A stretch of 64,000 bases of DNA from Dyadobacter chenwenxiniae (GCF_022869785.1 NZ_CP094997.1:5637001-5701000), one strand, 5' to 3'; shown: positions 16,154 to 24,322, numbered from the stretch's first letter. A program made the numbers and translations. The notes: generated from the sequence alone by a model not told the origin.

Positions 16154-17224
16154 ATGAAAAAAAATATCCTAATCGTTCCGGGTGATGGAATCGGACAAGA
16201 AGTTACAGAAGTTGGAAAAAGTGTTTTGGTGAAAATCGCTGAGAAATTCGGTCATGAATTCAGCTATGATGAAGCATTAATGGGCCACGTTGCGATTGAA
16301 GCAACCGGAAACCCGCTTCCTGATGAAACGCTTGAAAAAATGCGCAATTCAGACGCAATCCTTTTCGGAGCCGTGGGCCATCCCAAATATGATAATGATC
16401 CAACTGCAAAAGTTCGTCCGGAACAGGGCTTGCTGAAAATGCGTAAGGAACTTGGCCTATATGCCAATTTGCGCCCTATTAAATTATTTGACGAGCTTTT
16501 AGGTGCTTCTTCTATCAAGCCGGAAATCTTGAAAGGTTCGGATATTCTCTTCTTCCGCGAGCTTACGGGTGACATTTATTTCGGAGAAAAAGGCCGTAAA
16601 AACGATAATAACACAGCTTATGACATTGCTGAATACAGCAGATACGAAGTGGAGCGCATTGGCCGTAAAGCATTCGAAGCTGCTCGCACGCGTGGCAAAA
16701 GATTAATGTCAGTTGATAAAGCCAATGTGTTGGAAACAAGCCGCTTGTGGCGAGAAGTGATCCAGGCGCTTGCTCCCGAATATCCGGATGTTACGGTTGA
16801 ACACCAGTTTGTGGATTCGGCCGCCATGTTGCTGATCAAAGATCCAAGACGCTTTGATGTTGTGGTTACGGCGAACTTGTTTGGAGATATCCTGACAGAC
16901 GAAGCCAGCCAGATTGCCGGGTCAATGGGCATGTTGGCATCTGCTTCTGTAGGAGATAGCACAGGCGTTTACGAGCCAATCCATGGTTCTGCGCACGACA
17001 TTACGGGAAAAGGAATTGCTAATCCGTTGGCCTCTGTCCTTTCGGCGGCTCTTCTGCTCGACATTTCATTCGGCTTGAAAGAAGAATCTGATGCGATAAT
17101 TGCCGCTGTTGATAAGCTGTTGAAAGACGGTTTCAGAACTAAGGATATTTCAGACTCTTCGACGCCTGCTCACCTGCTTTTGAACACACAATCGGCTGGT
17201 GCTGAGCTTTTGAAAAGAATCTGA
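16154..17224 (+). CDS. leuB: 3-isopropylmalate dehydrogenase
   Basis: An NAD-dependent beta-decarboxylating dehydrogenase that turns 3-isopropylmalate into 2-oxoisocaproate (and 3-methylmalate into 2-oxobutyrate). The 356 residues show the N-terminal GDGIGQEVTEVG, substrate arginines in RKELGLYANLRPIK, the metal aspartates in NLFGDILTDEASQIAGSMG, and the NAD motif EPIHGSAHDITGKGIANP. It is the last gene before the leu attenuator. The leuA promoter appears to lie immediately downstream. Confidence 0.96.
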   Translation: MKKNILIVPGDGIGQEVTEVGKSVLVKIAEKFGHEFSYDEALMGHVAIEATGNPLPDETLEKMRNSDAILFGAVGHPKYDNDPTAKVRPEQGLLKMRKELGLYANLRPIKLFDELLGASSIKPEILKGSDILFFRELTGDIYFGEKGRKNDNNTAYDIAEYSRYEVERIGRKAFEAARTRGKRLMSVDKANVLETSRLWREVIQALAPEYPDVTVEHQFVDSAAMLLIKDPRRFDVVVTANLFGDILTDEASQIAGSMGMLASASVGDSTGVYEPIHGSAHDITGKGIANPLASVLSAALLLDISFGLKEESDAIIAAVDKLLKDGFRTKDISDSSTPAHLLLNTQSAGAELLKRI

Positions 17225-17250
17225 TTTTTTAGAAGTTTTGCCAAATAATA

Positions 17251-17281
17251 TTTGTTTGAAGGAAAACTTATGTTTTATTTG
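17251..17281 (+). promoter_or_regulatory. probable promoter of leuA
   Basis: TTTG at 17251-17254 and TTTG at 17278-17281 (in TTTATTTG) are 23 bases apart, matching the Bacteroidota -33/-7 geometry and nearly the 24 bases seen before the ilv leader. Transcription would start near 17288. Confidence 0.5.
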
Positions 17282-17299
17282 CAGAACAAAATGTTGTTA

Positions 17300-17311
17300 G
17301 CGAAATTTCGC
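17300..17311. promoter_or_regulatory. 12-bp palindrome GCGAAATTTCGC in the leu leader
   Basis: Identical to the palindrome at 4019-4030 in the ilv leader, and begins 19 bases after the -7 TTTG. It lies 11 bases before the leader ATG. It overlaps TGTTAGC (17295-17301), which is complementary to GCTAACA (17361-17367) at the end of the leader ORF. Confidence 0.6.
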
Positions 17312-17322
17312 CACCTGATATC

Positions 17323-17373
17323 ATGAACGCACTCGAATTGAACCTTAATCTCCTGATTTTGCTAACACCGTGA
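17323..17373 (+). CDS. leu leader peptide (attenuator-sensing ORF)
   Basis: A 16-codon ORF, MNALELNLNLLILLTP, with seven leucines (codons CTC, TTG, CTT, CTC, CTG, TTG, CTA) and one isoleucine. Leucine dominates, while the ilv leader is mixed Ile/Leu/Val, matching the product of the controlled pathway. It ends 4 bases before the 5' arm of the antiterminator and 113 bases before leuA. Confidence 0.8.
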   Translation: MNALELNLNLLILLTP

Positions 17374-17377
17374 AGAC

Positions 17378-17440
17378 GGGAAAGGTCGTGTTTTGATTCG
17401 TTTAAAACCCTTTCTCTAATCCGGAAAGGGTTTTATATTG
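17378..17440 (+). terminator. leu attenuator: antiterminator / terminator pair
   Basis: AAAACCCTTTC (17404-17414) pairs perfectly with GAAAGGGTTTT (17424-17434), an 11 bp stem whose 3' arm runs into TTTTATATT: an intrinsic terminator. GGGAAAGG (17378-17385) can instead pair with CCTTTCTC (17409-17416; 8 pairs, one G-U), which would break the terminator. The antiterminator arm is close enough to the leader stop codon (17371-17373) to be masked by a terminating ribosome. This is the same logic and spacing as the ilv attenuator. Confidence 0.85.
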
Positions 17441-17486
17441 TTTGAAATTTATTAAATTCGTATCCATTAAATTTTAATTCCCACCA

Positions 17487-18644
17487 ATGAGTAATCGAGT
17501 CCAGATCTTCGACACAACTTTGCGAGACGGCGAGCAGGTTCCTGGCAGCCAATTAACGACAGAAGAAAAGATTGTTGTAGCCAAGCAGCTCGAAATACTC
17601 GGTGTAGACATTATTGAGGCGGGCTTCCCGGTTTCAAGCCCTGGCGACTTTAATTCTGTGGTTGAAATTTCGAAAGCAGTGCGTGAACCGATCATTTGCG
17701 CGCTCTCACGGGCTGTTCCCGGGGACATTGATGCGGCTGCTCATGCATTGCAATACGCGCGGCGAGGACGGATTCACACAGGCATCGGTTCTTCGGATAT
17801 TCATATTCAGCACAAATTCAATACGACGCGGGAGAAGATCCTTGAAAGAGCGATAACCGCGACGAAATATGCGAAAAGTAAGGTTGAGGATGTAGAGTTT
17901 TATTGCGAAGATGCAGGTCGGGCGGACCTTGTCTTTCTTGCCCAACTGGTCGAAGCGGTAATCGGCGCTGGCGCAACCGTTGTCAATATTCCGGACACAA
18001 CAGGATATTGCCTTCCAGACGAATACGGCTCAAAAATCAAATACATTTTTGAGAACGTTTCGAACATTCATAAAGCGGTTATTTCTATTCACTGCCATAA
18101 TGACCTTGGATTGGCAACGGCCAATTCTATCGCAGGCATAAGCCAGGGTGCGCGCCAGGTGGAGGTTACAATAAACGGAATTGGCGAGCGTGCCGGAAAT
18201 ACGTCTTTGGAAGAGGTTGTGATGGCATTAACGGTTCACAAGGAACTTGGTTTGGAAACGGGCGTTAATACGCAATTTATTTATCCGACCAGTCAATTGG
18301 TGTCAAAAATGATGCGTATGCCGGTCCAGGCTAACAAGGCGATAGTGGGACGAAACGCGTTCGCACATTCATCCGGAATTCACCAGGATGGTTTCCTGAA
18401 ACACCAGTTGACGTACGAAATTATGAACCCACAGGATGTGGGAGTTGACAAATCTGACATTGTGCTTACAGCCCGTAGCGGTAGACATGCTTTGAAGCAC
18501 CGCCTAGAATTACTTGGATTCAGCTTCGACAAGCCAGCATTGGATGAATTGTACACAAGATTCCTGGAAGTGGCCGATTTGAAGAAGGAAGTGAACGACG
18601 CAGATCTGGTCGATTTGGCCCGTACGGCGATCCCAGTGGAATAA
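17487..18644 (+). CDS. leuA: 2-isopropylmalate synthase, short form lacking the regulatory domain
   Basis: LeuA condenses acetyl-CoA with 2-oxoisovalerate, committing it to leucine. The 385-residue protein has the DRE-TIM motif FDTTLRDGEQVPGSQLT, the metal site HCHNDLGLATANS and the NGIGERAGNTSLEE signature. It ends shortly after the linker subdomain (HALKHRLELLGF), about 120 residues short of full-length LeuA, so the leucine-binding C-terminal domain is absent. The end is a clean stop, not an obvious frameshift. Transcriptional attenuation by a leucine-rich leader may replace feedback inhibition. Homocitrate synthase is a remote alternative. Confidence 0.9.
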   Translation: MSNRVQIFDTTLRDGEQVPGSQLTTEEKIVVAKQLEILGVDIIEAGFPVSSPGDFNSVVEISKAVREPIICALSRAVPGDIDAAAHALQYARRGRIHTGIGSSDIHIQHKFNTTREKILERAITATKYAKSKVEDVEFYCEDAGRADLVFLAQLVEAVIGAGATVVNIPDTTGYCLPDEYGSKIKYIFENVSNIHKAVISIHCHNDLGLATANSIAGISQGARQVEVTINGIGERAGNTSLEEVVMALTVHKELGLETGVNTQFIYPTSQLVSKMMRMPVQANKAIVGRNAFAHSSGIHQDGFLKHQLTYEIMNPQDVGVDKSDIVLTARSGRHALKHRLELLGFSFDKPALDELYTRFLEVADLKKEVNDADLVDLARTAIPVE

Positions 18645-18742
18645 TTAGAAAATCATTAAAAAGCATAACCCATTGAATCTGAATTTGATGTTTTAAAGAA
18701 TTATTTGTAACATTACATATTCAATAACATCCATCAGATTGC

Positions 18743-18779
18743 AAAAAGCCCTCGGTGATTCTGACTAAGGGCTTTTTTC
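18743..18779. terminator. bidirectional terminator between leuA and purU
   Basis: AAAAAGCCCT (18743-18752) pairs with AGGGCTTTTT (18768-18777). The stem is followed by T on the plus strand and preceded by A, so it can end both convergent transcripts. Confidence 0.85.
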
Positions 18780-18782
18780 TTG

Positions 18783-19616
18783 TTACAGGATAATGGTACG
18801 ATTGCCGTGAATAAACACGCGATCATTGAAAACGAGCTTCAAAGCCTTCGACAAAACTCCCTTTTCAGTATCCCTTCCCAGCGTAGCCATATCTGATGCA
18901 GTTTGTCTGTGATCTACCGATTTAACATCCTGCGCAATGATCGGCCCTTCGTCTAAATCGTTGTTTACAAAATGTGCTGTGGCTCCAATAATTTTGACAC
19001 CGCGCTCATAAGCTTGGCGGTAAGGATTCGCGCCAATGAACGCCGGAAGAAAGGAATGGTGAATGTTAATGATCTTGTCCGGGAAATGATCTACAAAATT
19101 CGGCGTGATCACGCGCATGTATTTTGCCAAAACCAAATATTCCGGCCGGTAAATGTCTAATGTTCTTAGAATCGCTTCCTCATGCTCTTCCCGCGAACGG
19201 TTTTCGTGCGAAATAAAATGAAATGGAATGCCAAATTTACCTACAAGTGGCTGCAAAGTGTTATAGTTGCTGATCACAGCCAAGATGGTCGCATCCAGTT
19301 CGTCAAATGCATAACGAATCAGCAATTCACCAAGGCAATGGTGCTCCTTGGTGACCATGAGTACAATATCCTTCTTCTTTTTTGGGTTAATGCGCAGGTT
19401 TAGTCCGGCTGGCAGGTCAGACTTCAAAACTTCCATTAGTTTGTCAATATCTGTTTCGCCTTCAAACTCTGTCCGCATGAAGAAATATTTGGAAGGGCTA
19501 ACGTATTCATCATTGCGTATAATGTTCTGATTATGAGCAAATAGTATGCGGGTAACCTGGTAAATCAAGCCTTTATGATCGGGCCCGTCCATCAATAGGA
19601 TATGTCGTTGGATCAT
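18783..19616 (-). CDS. purU: formyltetrahydrofolate deformylase
   Basis: PurU hydrolyses 10-formyl-tetrahydrofolate to formate and tetrahydrofolate, balancing one-carbon pools. The 277 residues comprise an N-terminal ACT domain (about 3-80, HILLMDGPDHKGLIYQVTRIL) and a formyltransferase-like catalytic domain. The latter holds INIHHSFLPAFIGANPYRQA and TAHFVNNDLDEGPII (catalytic Asn/His/Asp set). Length and domain order are those of the family. It is a single gene convergent with leuA. Confidence 0.95.
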   Translation of the reverse strand: MIQRHILLMDGPDHKGLIYQVTRILFAHNQNIIRNDEYVSPSKYFFMRTEFEGETDIDKLMEVLKSDLPAGLNLRINPKKKKDIVLMVTKEHHCLGELLIRYAFDELDATILAVISNYNTLQPLVGKFGIPFHFISHENRSREEHEEAILRTLDIYRPEYLVLAKYMRVITPNFVDHFPDKIINIHHSFLPAFIGANPYRQAYERGVKIIGATAHFVNNDLDEGPIIAQDVKSVDHRQTASDMATLGRDTEKGVLSKALKLVFNDRVFIHGNRTIIL

Positions 19617-19733
19617 TCGTTTTAAACTAAATGGACTTAAAATTAATATTTAACCAGCTATATTTTTTCAAAGGTTGCGGTAACTTATCTCCTTTACCGG
19701 CTGTTTCAAAGACTGACATCGATATTTACCGCA

Positions 19734-20219
19734 ATGGCAGAAGAACTATTACTCCCTACAAACACCGACAGAGCGACGGTTTACAATGCATTATTTCCTC
19801 AAATTGAGGCATTAATAAGTACGGAAAGCGACCTGATCGCCAACCTGGCGAATGTTGCCGCAGCATTAAAAGAAGCATTCGGCTTTTTTTGGGTAGGATT
19901 TTATATTGTAAAAGAAGGCCAGTTGGTGCTGGGACCATTTCAAGGGCCTATCGCCTGCACACGCATTGCATTCGACAAAGGTGTCTGCGGAGCGAGTTAT
20001 AGTCAGAAAAAGACATTAATTGTGCCCGACGTAGAGGAATTCCCGGGTCACATTGCGTGTAATTCGGCTTCCAGATCCGAGATCGTTTTACCCGTTTTTC
20101 ACCGGAATGGAACCGTGGCAATGGTGTTGGACGTGGATAGTGACCAGCTCGACGATTTCAGCGAAACAGACGCTCGCGAACTGGGGAAAATTCTTAGGCT
20201 AATAGAAAGAAAATTGTAG
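19734..20219 (+). CDS. msrC: free methionine-(R)-sulfoxide reductase (GAF domain)
   Basis: A 161-residue GAF-fold enzyme that reduces free methionine-(R)-sulfoxide. The three redox cysteines are C75 (IACTR), C85 (GVCGAS) and C109 (HIACNS). Their spacings of 10 and 24 match the fRMsr enzymes described in E. coli and yeast. The surrounding motifs GPFQGPIACTRI and VPDVEEFPGHIACNSASRSEIVLP are characteristic. It stands alone, ending at a hairpin terminator shared with the next, convergent gene. Confidence 0.93.
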   Translation: MAEELLLPTNTDRATVYNALFPQIEALISTESDLIANLANVAAALKEAFGFFWVGFYIVKEGQLVLGPFQGPIACTRIAFDKGVCGASYSQKKTLIVPDVEEFPGHIACNSASRSEIVLPVFHRNGTVAMVLDVDSDQLDDFSETDARELGKILRLIERKL

Positions 20220-20230
20220 CAGATAATGCA

Positions 20231-20270
20231 AAAAAGCCTCGCTATCGATGAATAGCAAGGCTTTTTGTTT
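20231..20270. terminator. bidirectional terminator
   Basis: AAAAAGCCTCGCTAT (20231-20245) pairs with ATAGCAAGGCTTTTT (20252-20266) with one C-A mismatch and a six-base loop, flanked by A and T tracts. It lies between two convergent genes. Confidence 0.88.
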
Positions 20271-20283
20271 ATTTAATTAAAAC

Positions 20284-20580
20284 CTAGTTCAAAGAAAACA
20301 TAGGCAATCTCAGCGCAACAACATTGTTGAACATGAGTTTGGATATTTTTGGATCCATGTAATCAATCAGCGGAAACTCCGAAACGAGCGACATTACTTC
20401 AAACTCGCTGTCCGCCCTCACCACACACCAGAGTTTGGAGTAATCATCCGAAAGCGCATAGGACATCAATCGTCCCTGCTCCATCATTTCATTAATTTTC
20501 TTTCTCTGAGCAGGTATTTTCGCTGTAAAATCTTCCGACATAACAGCCGGAAGTTGAATTTCAACCATGTATTGGCTCAT
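20284..20580 (-). CDS. muconolactone delta-isomerase-like / YciI-type small protein
   Basis: A 98-residue protein with a ferredoxin-like (dimeric alpha-beta) pattern. An initial strand (YMVEIQLP) is followed by a helix with two basic residues (AKIPAQRKKINEMMEQGRL), a strand SKLWCVVRA, and DSEFEVMSLVSEFPLIDYM. This matches the fold of muconolactone isomerases and YciI proteins, but the family's catalytic role is not demonstrable here. No aromatic degradation genes are nearby. Treat it as a conserved small protein of unknown function. Confidence 0.6.
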   Translation of the reverse strand: MSQYMVEIQLPAVMSEDFTAKIPAQRKKINEMMEQGRLMSYALSDDYSKLWCVVRADSEFEVMSLVSEFPLIDYMDPKISKLMFNNVVALRLPMFSLN

Positions 20581-20781
20581 AGGTGATAGAAGTTAGGTGT
20601 ACAGAAATACCTTAGCGTTTACCTCACTTGTATTAAAAGGATATGTATCGATGAATAGTTCCTGCATGTAATGTAGCAAACATTCTCAAAAAACCTTTTT
20701 TACTTTTTCCAACCATTTTAATGTTGATCGTGTCAAACCTATTACGAATTGCCTTGTTCAGAATTGCGCAATGCGTTAGCC

Positions 20782-20832
20782 ATGAAGCAGTATTCAATTA
20801 TCTTTGGGATAGTGGTGCTGATTTACATATAA
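20782..20832 (+). other. possible 16-codon ORF upstream of the ECF sigma factor gene
   Basis: MKQYSIIFGIVVLIYI, followed by TAA, ends 27 bases before the sigma factor start. It is hydrophobic with five isoleucines. There is no T-tailed terminator after it; only a small CGAAG/CTTCG hairpin (20839-20843 with 20854-20858) at the sigma start. It may be chance, a small membrane peptide, or an upstream regulatory ORF. The rest of 20581-20781 shows nothing I can assign. Confidence 0.25.
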
Positions 20833-20859
20833 ACCGAACGAAGCACCCCTAAACTTCGG

Positions 20860-21429
20860 ATGACCTTTAACGAACAGGAACTAGTGCAAGGCTGCAAGCA
20901 GCGCAACAGGACTGCCCAAAGACAACTTTATGACGTCTTCGGGGGCAAGCTGTTTGCTATATGCCTGCGCTACACTAAAAACCGGACGGATGCGGAGGAT
21001 GTTTTACAGGATGCGTTCATTAAGATATATGAAAATATAGATTCTTTCAGGAACGATAGCCCGTTGGAGTATTGGCTCCGTTCTGTAGTAGTGAATACAG
21101 CATTAAACCATCTGAGGCAGCAGAAATATTTGAAAGACCTGGATGACATTGATTTACACCATAATGGCATTGCTGATAAGGAAGTAACATTGGGGGATTT
21201 TCAGTTGAAACAACTTTTGGAAGTAATACAAGAGTTGCCGCCTGGATGCCAGACTATATTTAACCTGTATGCCATTGAAGGTTATCAGCACAATGAAATA
21301 GCCCAAAAATTGGGCATATCAGAAGGAACGTCGAAGTCGCAATATGCGCGGGCAAGAGGACTTCTTCAACAAAAATTGAACAAAGAAAAAAGATTTAATG
21401 ATGGATCCGTCCGAGATAAACAACTTTGA
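20860..21429 (+). CDS. ECF-type RNA polymerase sigma factor
   Basis: A 189-residue extracytoplasmic-function sigma factor. Region 2 is at about residues 20-90 (YTKNRTDAEDVLQDAFIKIY) and region 4 at about 125-180 (YQHNEIAQKLGISEGTSKSQYARARGLLQQKL, a helix-turn-helix for -35 recognition). The overlapping downstream gene (32-base overlap) encodes a membrane protein in the position of an anti-sigma factor. Envelope genes that follow (serpin, lipoproteins) are candidate targets. The signal is unknown. Confidence 0.93.
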   Translation: MTFNEQELVQGCKQRNRTAQRQLYDVFGGKLFAICLRYTKNRTDAEDVLQDAFIKIYENIDSFRNDSPLEYWLRSVVVNTALNHLRQQKYLKDLDDIDLHHNGIADKEVTLGDFQLKQLLEVIQELPPGCQTIFNLYAIEGYQHNEIAQKLGISEGTSKSQYARARGLLQQKLNKEKRFNDGSVRDKQL

Positions 21430-22942
21430 AGATCAGTGGCGAAAGGCTTTGAAGGAAGCCTCCGAAGCTCCTCCTCAATCCGTTTGGGAGGGCATTGAGG
21501 CGCGTCTTGATCAGCAGGAAGATAAGGGATTGATACTGCCGATTTGGTGGCAGTCGTCTAAGATATGGTATGCAGCAGCGTCGATAGCAGCACTTCTATT
21601 AGTTGGCGGTGGTATATGGTATTCAAATTCAGGCATGAAAGGAAGCAAAGTCAACCACGAAATCGCTGCCAGCCAGAATCCGAAAGCTGGTATTTCTGCT
21701 GAAAATGAATCCACTAAAAGCAGCGCCGAAATAGAAAGTAATGCAGATGTAAGCGCTGATGTGAATAAGGAGCAATTGGCGTTGGAGGAAAGTAAAGCTG
21801 AAAGTGCTTCGGACGCGGTGAGAAACAATGCATTAAGATCAGATAGCAAAGGAGCAACCACTGCTTCCCGAAATGCTGATGCTGCGAGAAGGTCTGATAT
21901 AAAAGCAGGAAGCACTGGCAATACGCCGGCTCAGGGCCCGGATAATGCATTGGCCCAGGTTCAAAAACCAGCGGCTACGGCAATTGAAAACAAAATCAAT
22001 GAAGATTACGCTGCTGCTGTGACAAAAGAGAGCACTGTTAATGATGAAGCAGTCGCTGCAACGGAATCCACAATGGCGCTTGCGTTGTTGCCTACAACGC
22101 CTTACAGTGACCTGGACATACACGTGCAAAAACGCTACGTTTATTTTCGCCCAGACGCTAAGATTGAAGAACCCGTCGAACCTGTAAAACACACAGAATA
22201 CTATGCGGCACTCAGCCTTATGCCGGCCTCTTTTAATCCAAACGTGAAAGTAAAAGCAGCGCCAGTTGGCTTTTCCGGACAATCATTATCGACAAGAAAG
22301 GCCGTCACAGGAAGTAGCGAGGCAGGTGCTTCCTACGCCGTGCAAACGCAAGGCGGGATGAAGCTTTCGAAACATTGGTCGGTTGAAATGGGCGTAAGCT
22401 ATCTGAAAGGAAACTCAACTTATGAAGGCGGGGGCTATGTGATGAATGCATTCAGCAATAAGTCTGCGAATGTTTTGGAGAACGCCTATGCAGGCTTAGC
22501 ACCTGGTTATGCCGGAATGAATGGAGATAAAGCGGCGGATTTTGTCAATAACGGGGCACTTTACATTGATGTTGCCAAAACGGTGAGCAATAATTATCAC
22601 TATCTGCAGCTGCCGGTTCAAGCCGGGTTCACTATCTATCCGGAGAAAAAGTTTAATGCTTCCATTCTGGGTGGAATGATGGCCAATTTCTTCCTCAGCA
22701 ATGAGCTGGAATCGGCATCGGGCGAAATCATAACCACCAAGGCCAGCGACGAAATATACAGAAGCATGAACTGGGCCGCCACTACAGGCTTGCGATTCAA
22801 TTACAGGCTTTCCACACGCTGGAATGCGAACCTGACGGGATCTTACCAGAAATCTGTGACATCTGGTTTCCGATCTAACCAAAGTTTGGAATCCCGCCCT
22901 TATTTGTATGGCATTTCATGGGGAATGCGCTATTCTTTTTGA
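21398..22942 (+). CDS. anti-sigma-like inner membrane segment joined to an outer membrane beta-barrel-like domain
   Basis: A 514-residue protein in the usual anti-sigma factor position. About 50 cytosolic residues (FEDQWRKALKEASEAPPQSVWEGIEARLDQQ) resemble the N-terminus of Bacteroidota ECF-associated membrane proteins. One transmembrane helix follows (WYAAASIAALLLVGGGIWYS, about 52-72). Residues about 75-225 are a low-complexity Ala/Ser/Glu/Asp/Asn linker. The last 190 residues look like a beta-barrel: alternating aromatic strands (HWSVEMGVSYLKG, YHYLQLPVQAGFTIYP, NWAATTGLRFNYRLS) ending in phenylalanine. The start may be the second ATG, 21401. Whether one chain really spans both membranes is inference. 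Confidence 0.75.
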   Translation: MMDPSEINNFEDQWRKALKEASEAPPQSVWEGIEARLDQQEDKGLILPIWWQSSKIWYAAASIAALLLVGGGIWYSNSGMKGSKVNHEIAASQNPKAGISAENESTKSSAEIESNADVSADVNKEQLALEESKAESASDAVRNNALRSDSKGATTASRNADAARRSDIKAGSTGNTPAQGPDNALAQVQKPAATAIENKINEDYAAAVTKESTVNDEAVAATESTMALALLPTTPYSDLDIHVQKRYVYFRPDAKIEEPVEPVKHTEYYAALSLMPASFNPNVKVKAAPVGFSGQSLSTRKAVTGSSEAGASYAVQTQGGMKLSKHWSVEMGVSYLKGNSTYEGGGYVMNAFSNKSANVLENAYAGLAPGYAGMNGDKAADFVNNGALYIDVAKTVSNNYHYLQLPVQAGFTIYPEKKFNASILGGMMANFFLSNELESASGEIITTKASDEIYRSMNWAATTGLRFNYRLSTRWNANLTGSYQKSVTSGFRSNQSLESRPYLYGISWGMRYSF

Positions 22943-23019
22943 AATAAATGCAATCCGGTTCCAACCATTTTTTGATTTTGAGTTTCTAGGATAATGTAGA
23001 TTCAGAAAATCTATTAGCC

Positions 23020-24255
23020 ATGAACAAGATTCTTAAATCATTATTAATCCCAGGAGTCGTTGCCAGCGCAATGATCGGCTGTACCAACGACAATCCCGGT
23101 CCGGACAGTGTGCCGGATCCGGTGTACCCGGTTCAGATTCCAGCTCGTATTTCAGCAGGAACAAATGAATTTGCATTCAATTTCCTTCACACCTTGCAGC
23201 AAACGGAGGCTCCCGAGGAAAATCTCTTTGTATCGCCGCTAAGCCTGCATATGGCACTAGGCATGCTGCTGAATGGGGCCGAGCAGGAAACCGCAGATGA
23301 AATTCTTAAAGCCCTTGAGATGGAAGGCGTATCACTGGTGGATCTCAACAATGCTTACAAAACGCTAATTAATGACCTGCCGGTTGCTGATTCCAAAGTT
23401 AAACTGGGCCTTGCCAATTCCCTTTGGTATAGAAGCGATTTTGCCGTAAAGCCGGATTTTCAATCGGTTTTGAAGAATTCATTCAATGCTGAAGCGACAG
23501 GCCTTCCCTTCGATAATGCGGCCAAAGACAAGATTAATCAGTGGGCGAGTGATAAAACCAATGGTAAGATTAAAAAAGTCATAGAAGAGATCAAGCCTGA
23601 GCACGTCATGTTCCTGCTTAATGCATTGTATTTCAAGGGAGACTGGAAATATCAGTTTGATGCGAAGAATACGAGGGACGAAACATTTAAACTGGAAAAT
23701 GGAAGCAGCAAGTCAGTTAAAATGATGTATGCCAAATCCAGTTTCAAAAATTTCAGCGCCGCCAGTTACGACATGGTGCAGCTTCCCTACTCGAATGGGC
23801 AGTTTAATATGACATTGCTCGTTCCAAAAGGAGAAAACACGGTGAATAAAATGCTTGCGGACTTCAATTCCAGTGACTGGGAGAAGTTGCGCAACGGAAC
23901 ATCAGAGTCGAAAATAGAAGTAGGCTTACCCAGATTCACATTGGAATATTCAGCACAATTGAAAGCAACGCTGGAAAAAATGGGCATTCAAAAGGCATTC
24001 ACATCCGCAGCAGAACTTGGGAAGATTAACCCAACAGCTGACCTGTTTGTAGATTTCGTAAAGCAGGATACTTACTTAGGCATTGATGAAAAAGGAACAG
24101 AAGCTGCCGCAGTGACTTCAATAGGCGTTGGTGCCACATCGGCTGGTCCGAATCCGAGGATCATCTGCGACCGCCCGTTTGCTTTAATCATCAGTGAAAA
24201 TACGTCCAATACAATCCTCTTCATGGGCAGGATCAAGAGCCCAGAAAGTAAATAG
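23020..24255 (+). CDS. serpin family protease inhibitor, lipoprotein
   Basis: A 411-residue serpin with a lipoprotein signal peptide (lipobox MIGC, Cys21) and a short Pro/Asp-rich tether. Serpins trap serine or cysteine proteases by inserting a cleaved reactive loop. Recognisable elements are ENLFVSPLSLHMALGMLLNGA, MFLLNALYFKGDWKYQFD, and the hinge GIDEKGTEAAAVTS, whose small residues permit loop insertion, so it should be inhibitory. The segment after the hinge (IGVGATSAGPNPR) contains the unknown P1 site. The C-terminal signature DRPFALIISENTSNTILFMGRI is complete. It lies downstream of the sigma/barrel pair and ends in a strong terminator. Confidence 0.95.
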   Translation: MNKILKSLLIPGVVASAMIGCTNDNPGPDSVPDPVYPVQIPARISAGTNEFAFNFLHTLQQTEAPEENLFVSPLSLHMALGMLLNGAEQETADEILKALEMEGVSLVDLNNAYKTLINDLPVADSKVKLGLANSLWYRSDFAVKPDFQSVLKNSFNAEATGLPFDNAAKDKINQWASDKTNGKIKKVIEEIKPEHVMFLLNALYFKGDWKYQFDAKNTRDETFKLENGSSKSVKMMYAKSSFKNFSAASYDMVQLPYSNGQFNMTLLVPKGENTVNKMLADFNSSDWEKLRNGTSESKIEVGLPRFTLEYSAQLKATLEKMGIQKAFTSAAELGKINPTADLFVDFVKQDTYLGIDEKGTEAAAVTSIGVGATSAGPNPRIICDRPFALIISENTSNTILFMGRIKSPESK

Positions 24256-24322
24256 CATGTTCTATTAGCCAAAATATCAAAGATAAAAAATGCCGGTAGT
24301 CCTGGCATTTTCGGGGTGCGTT

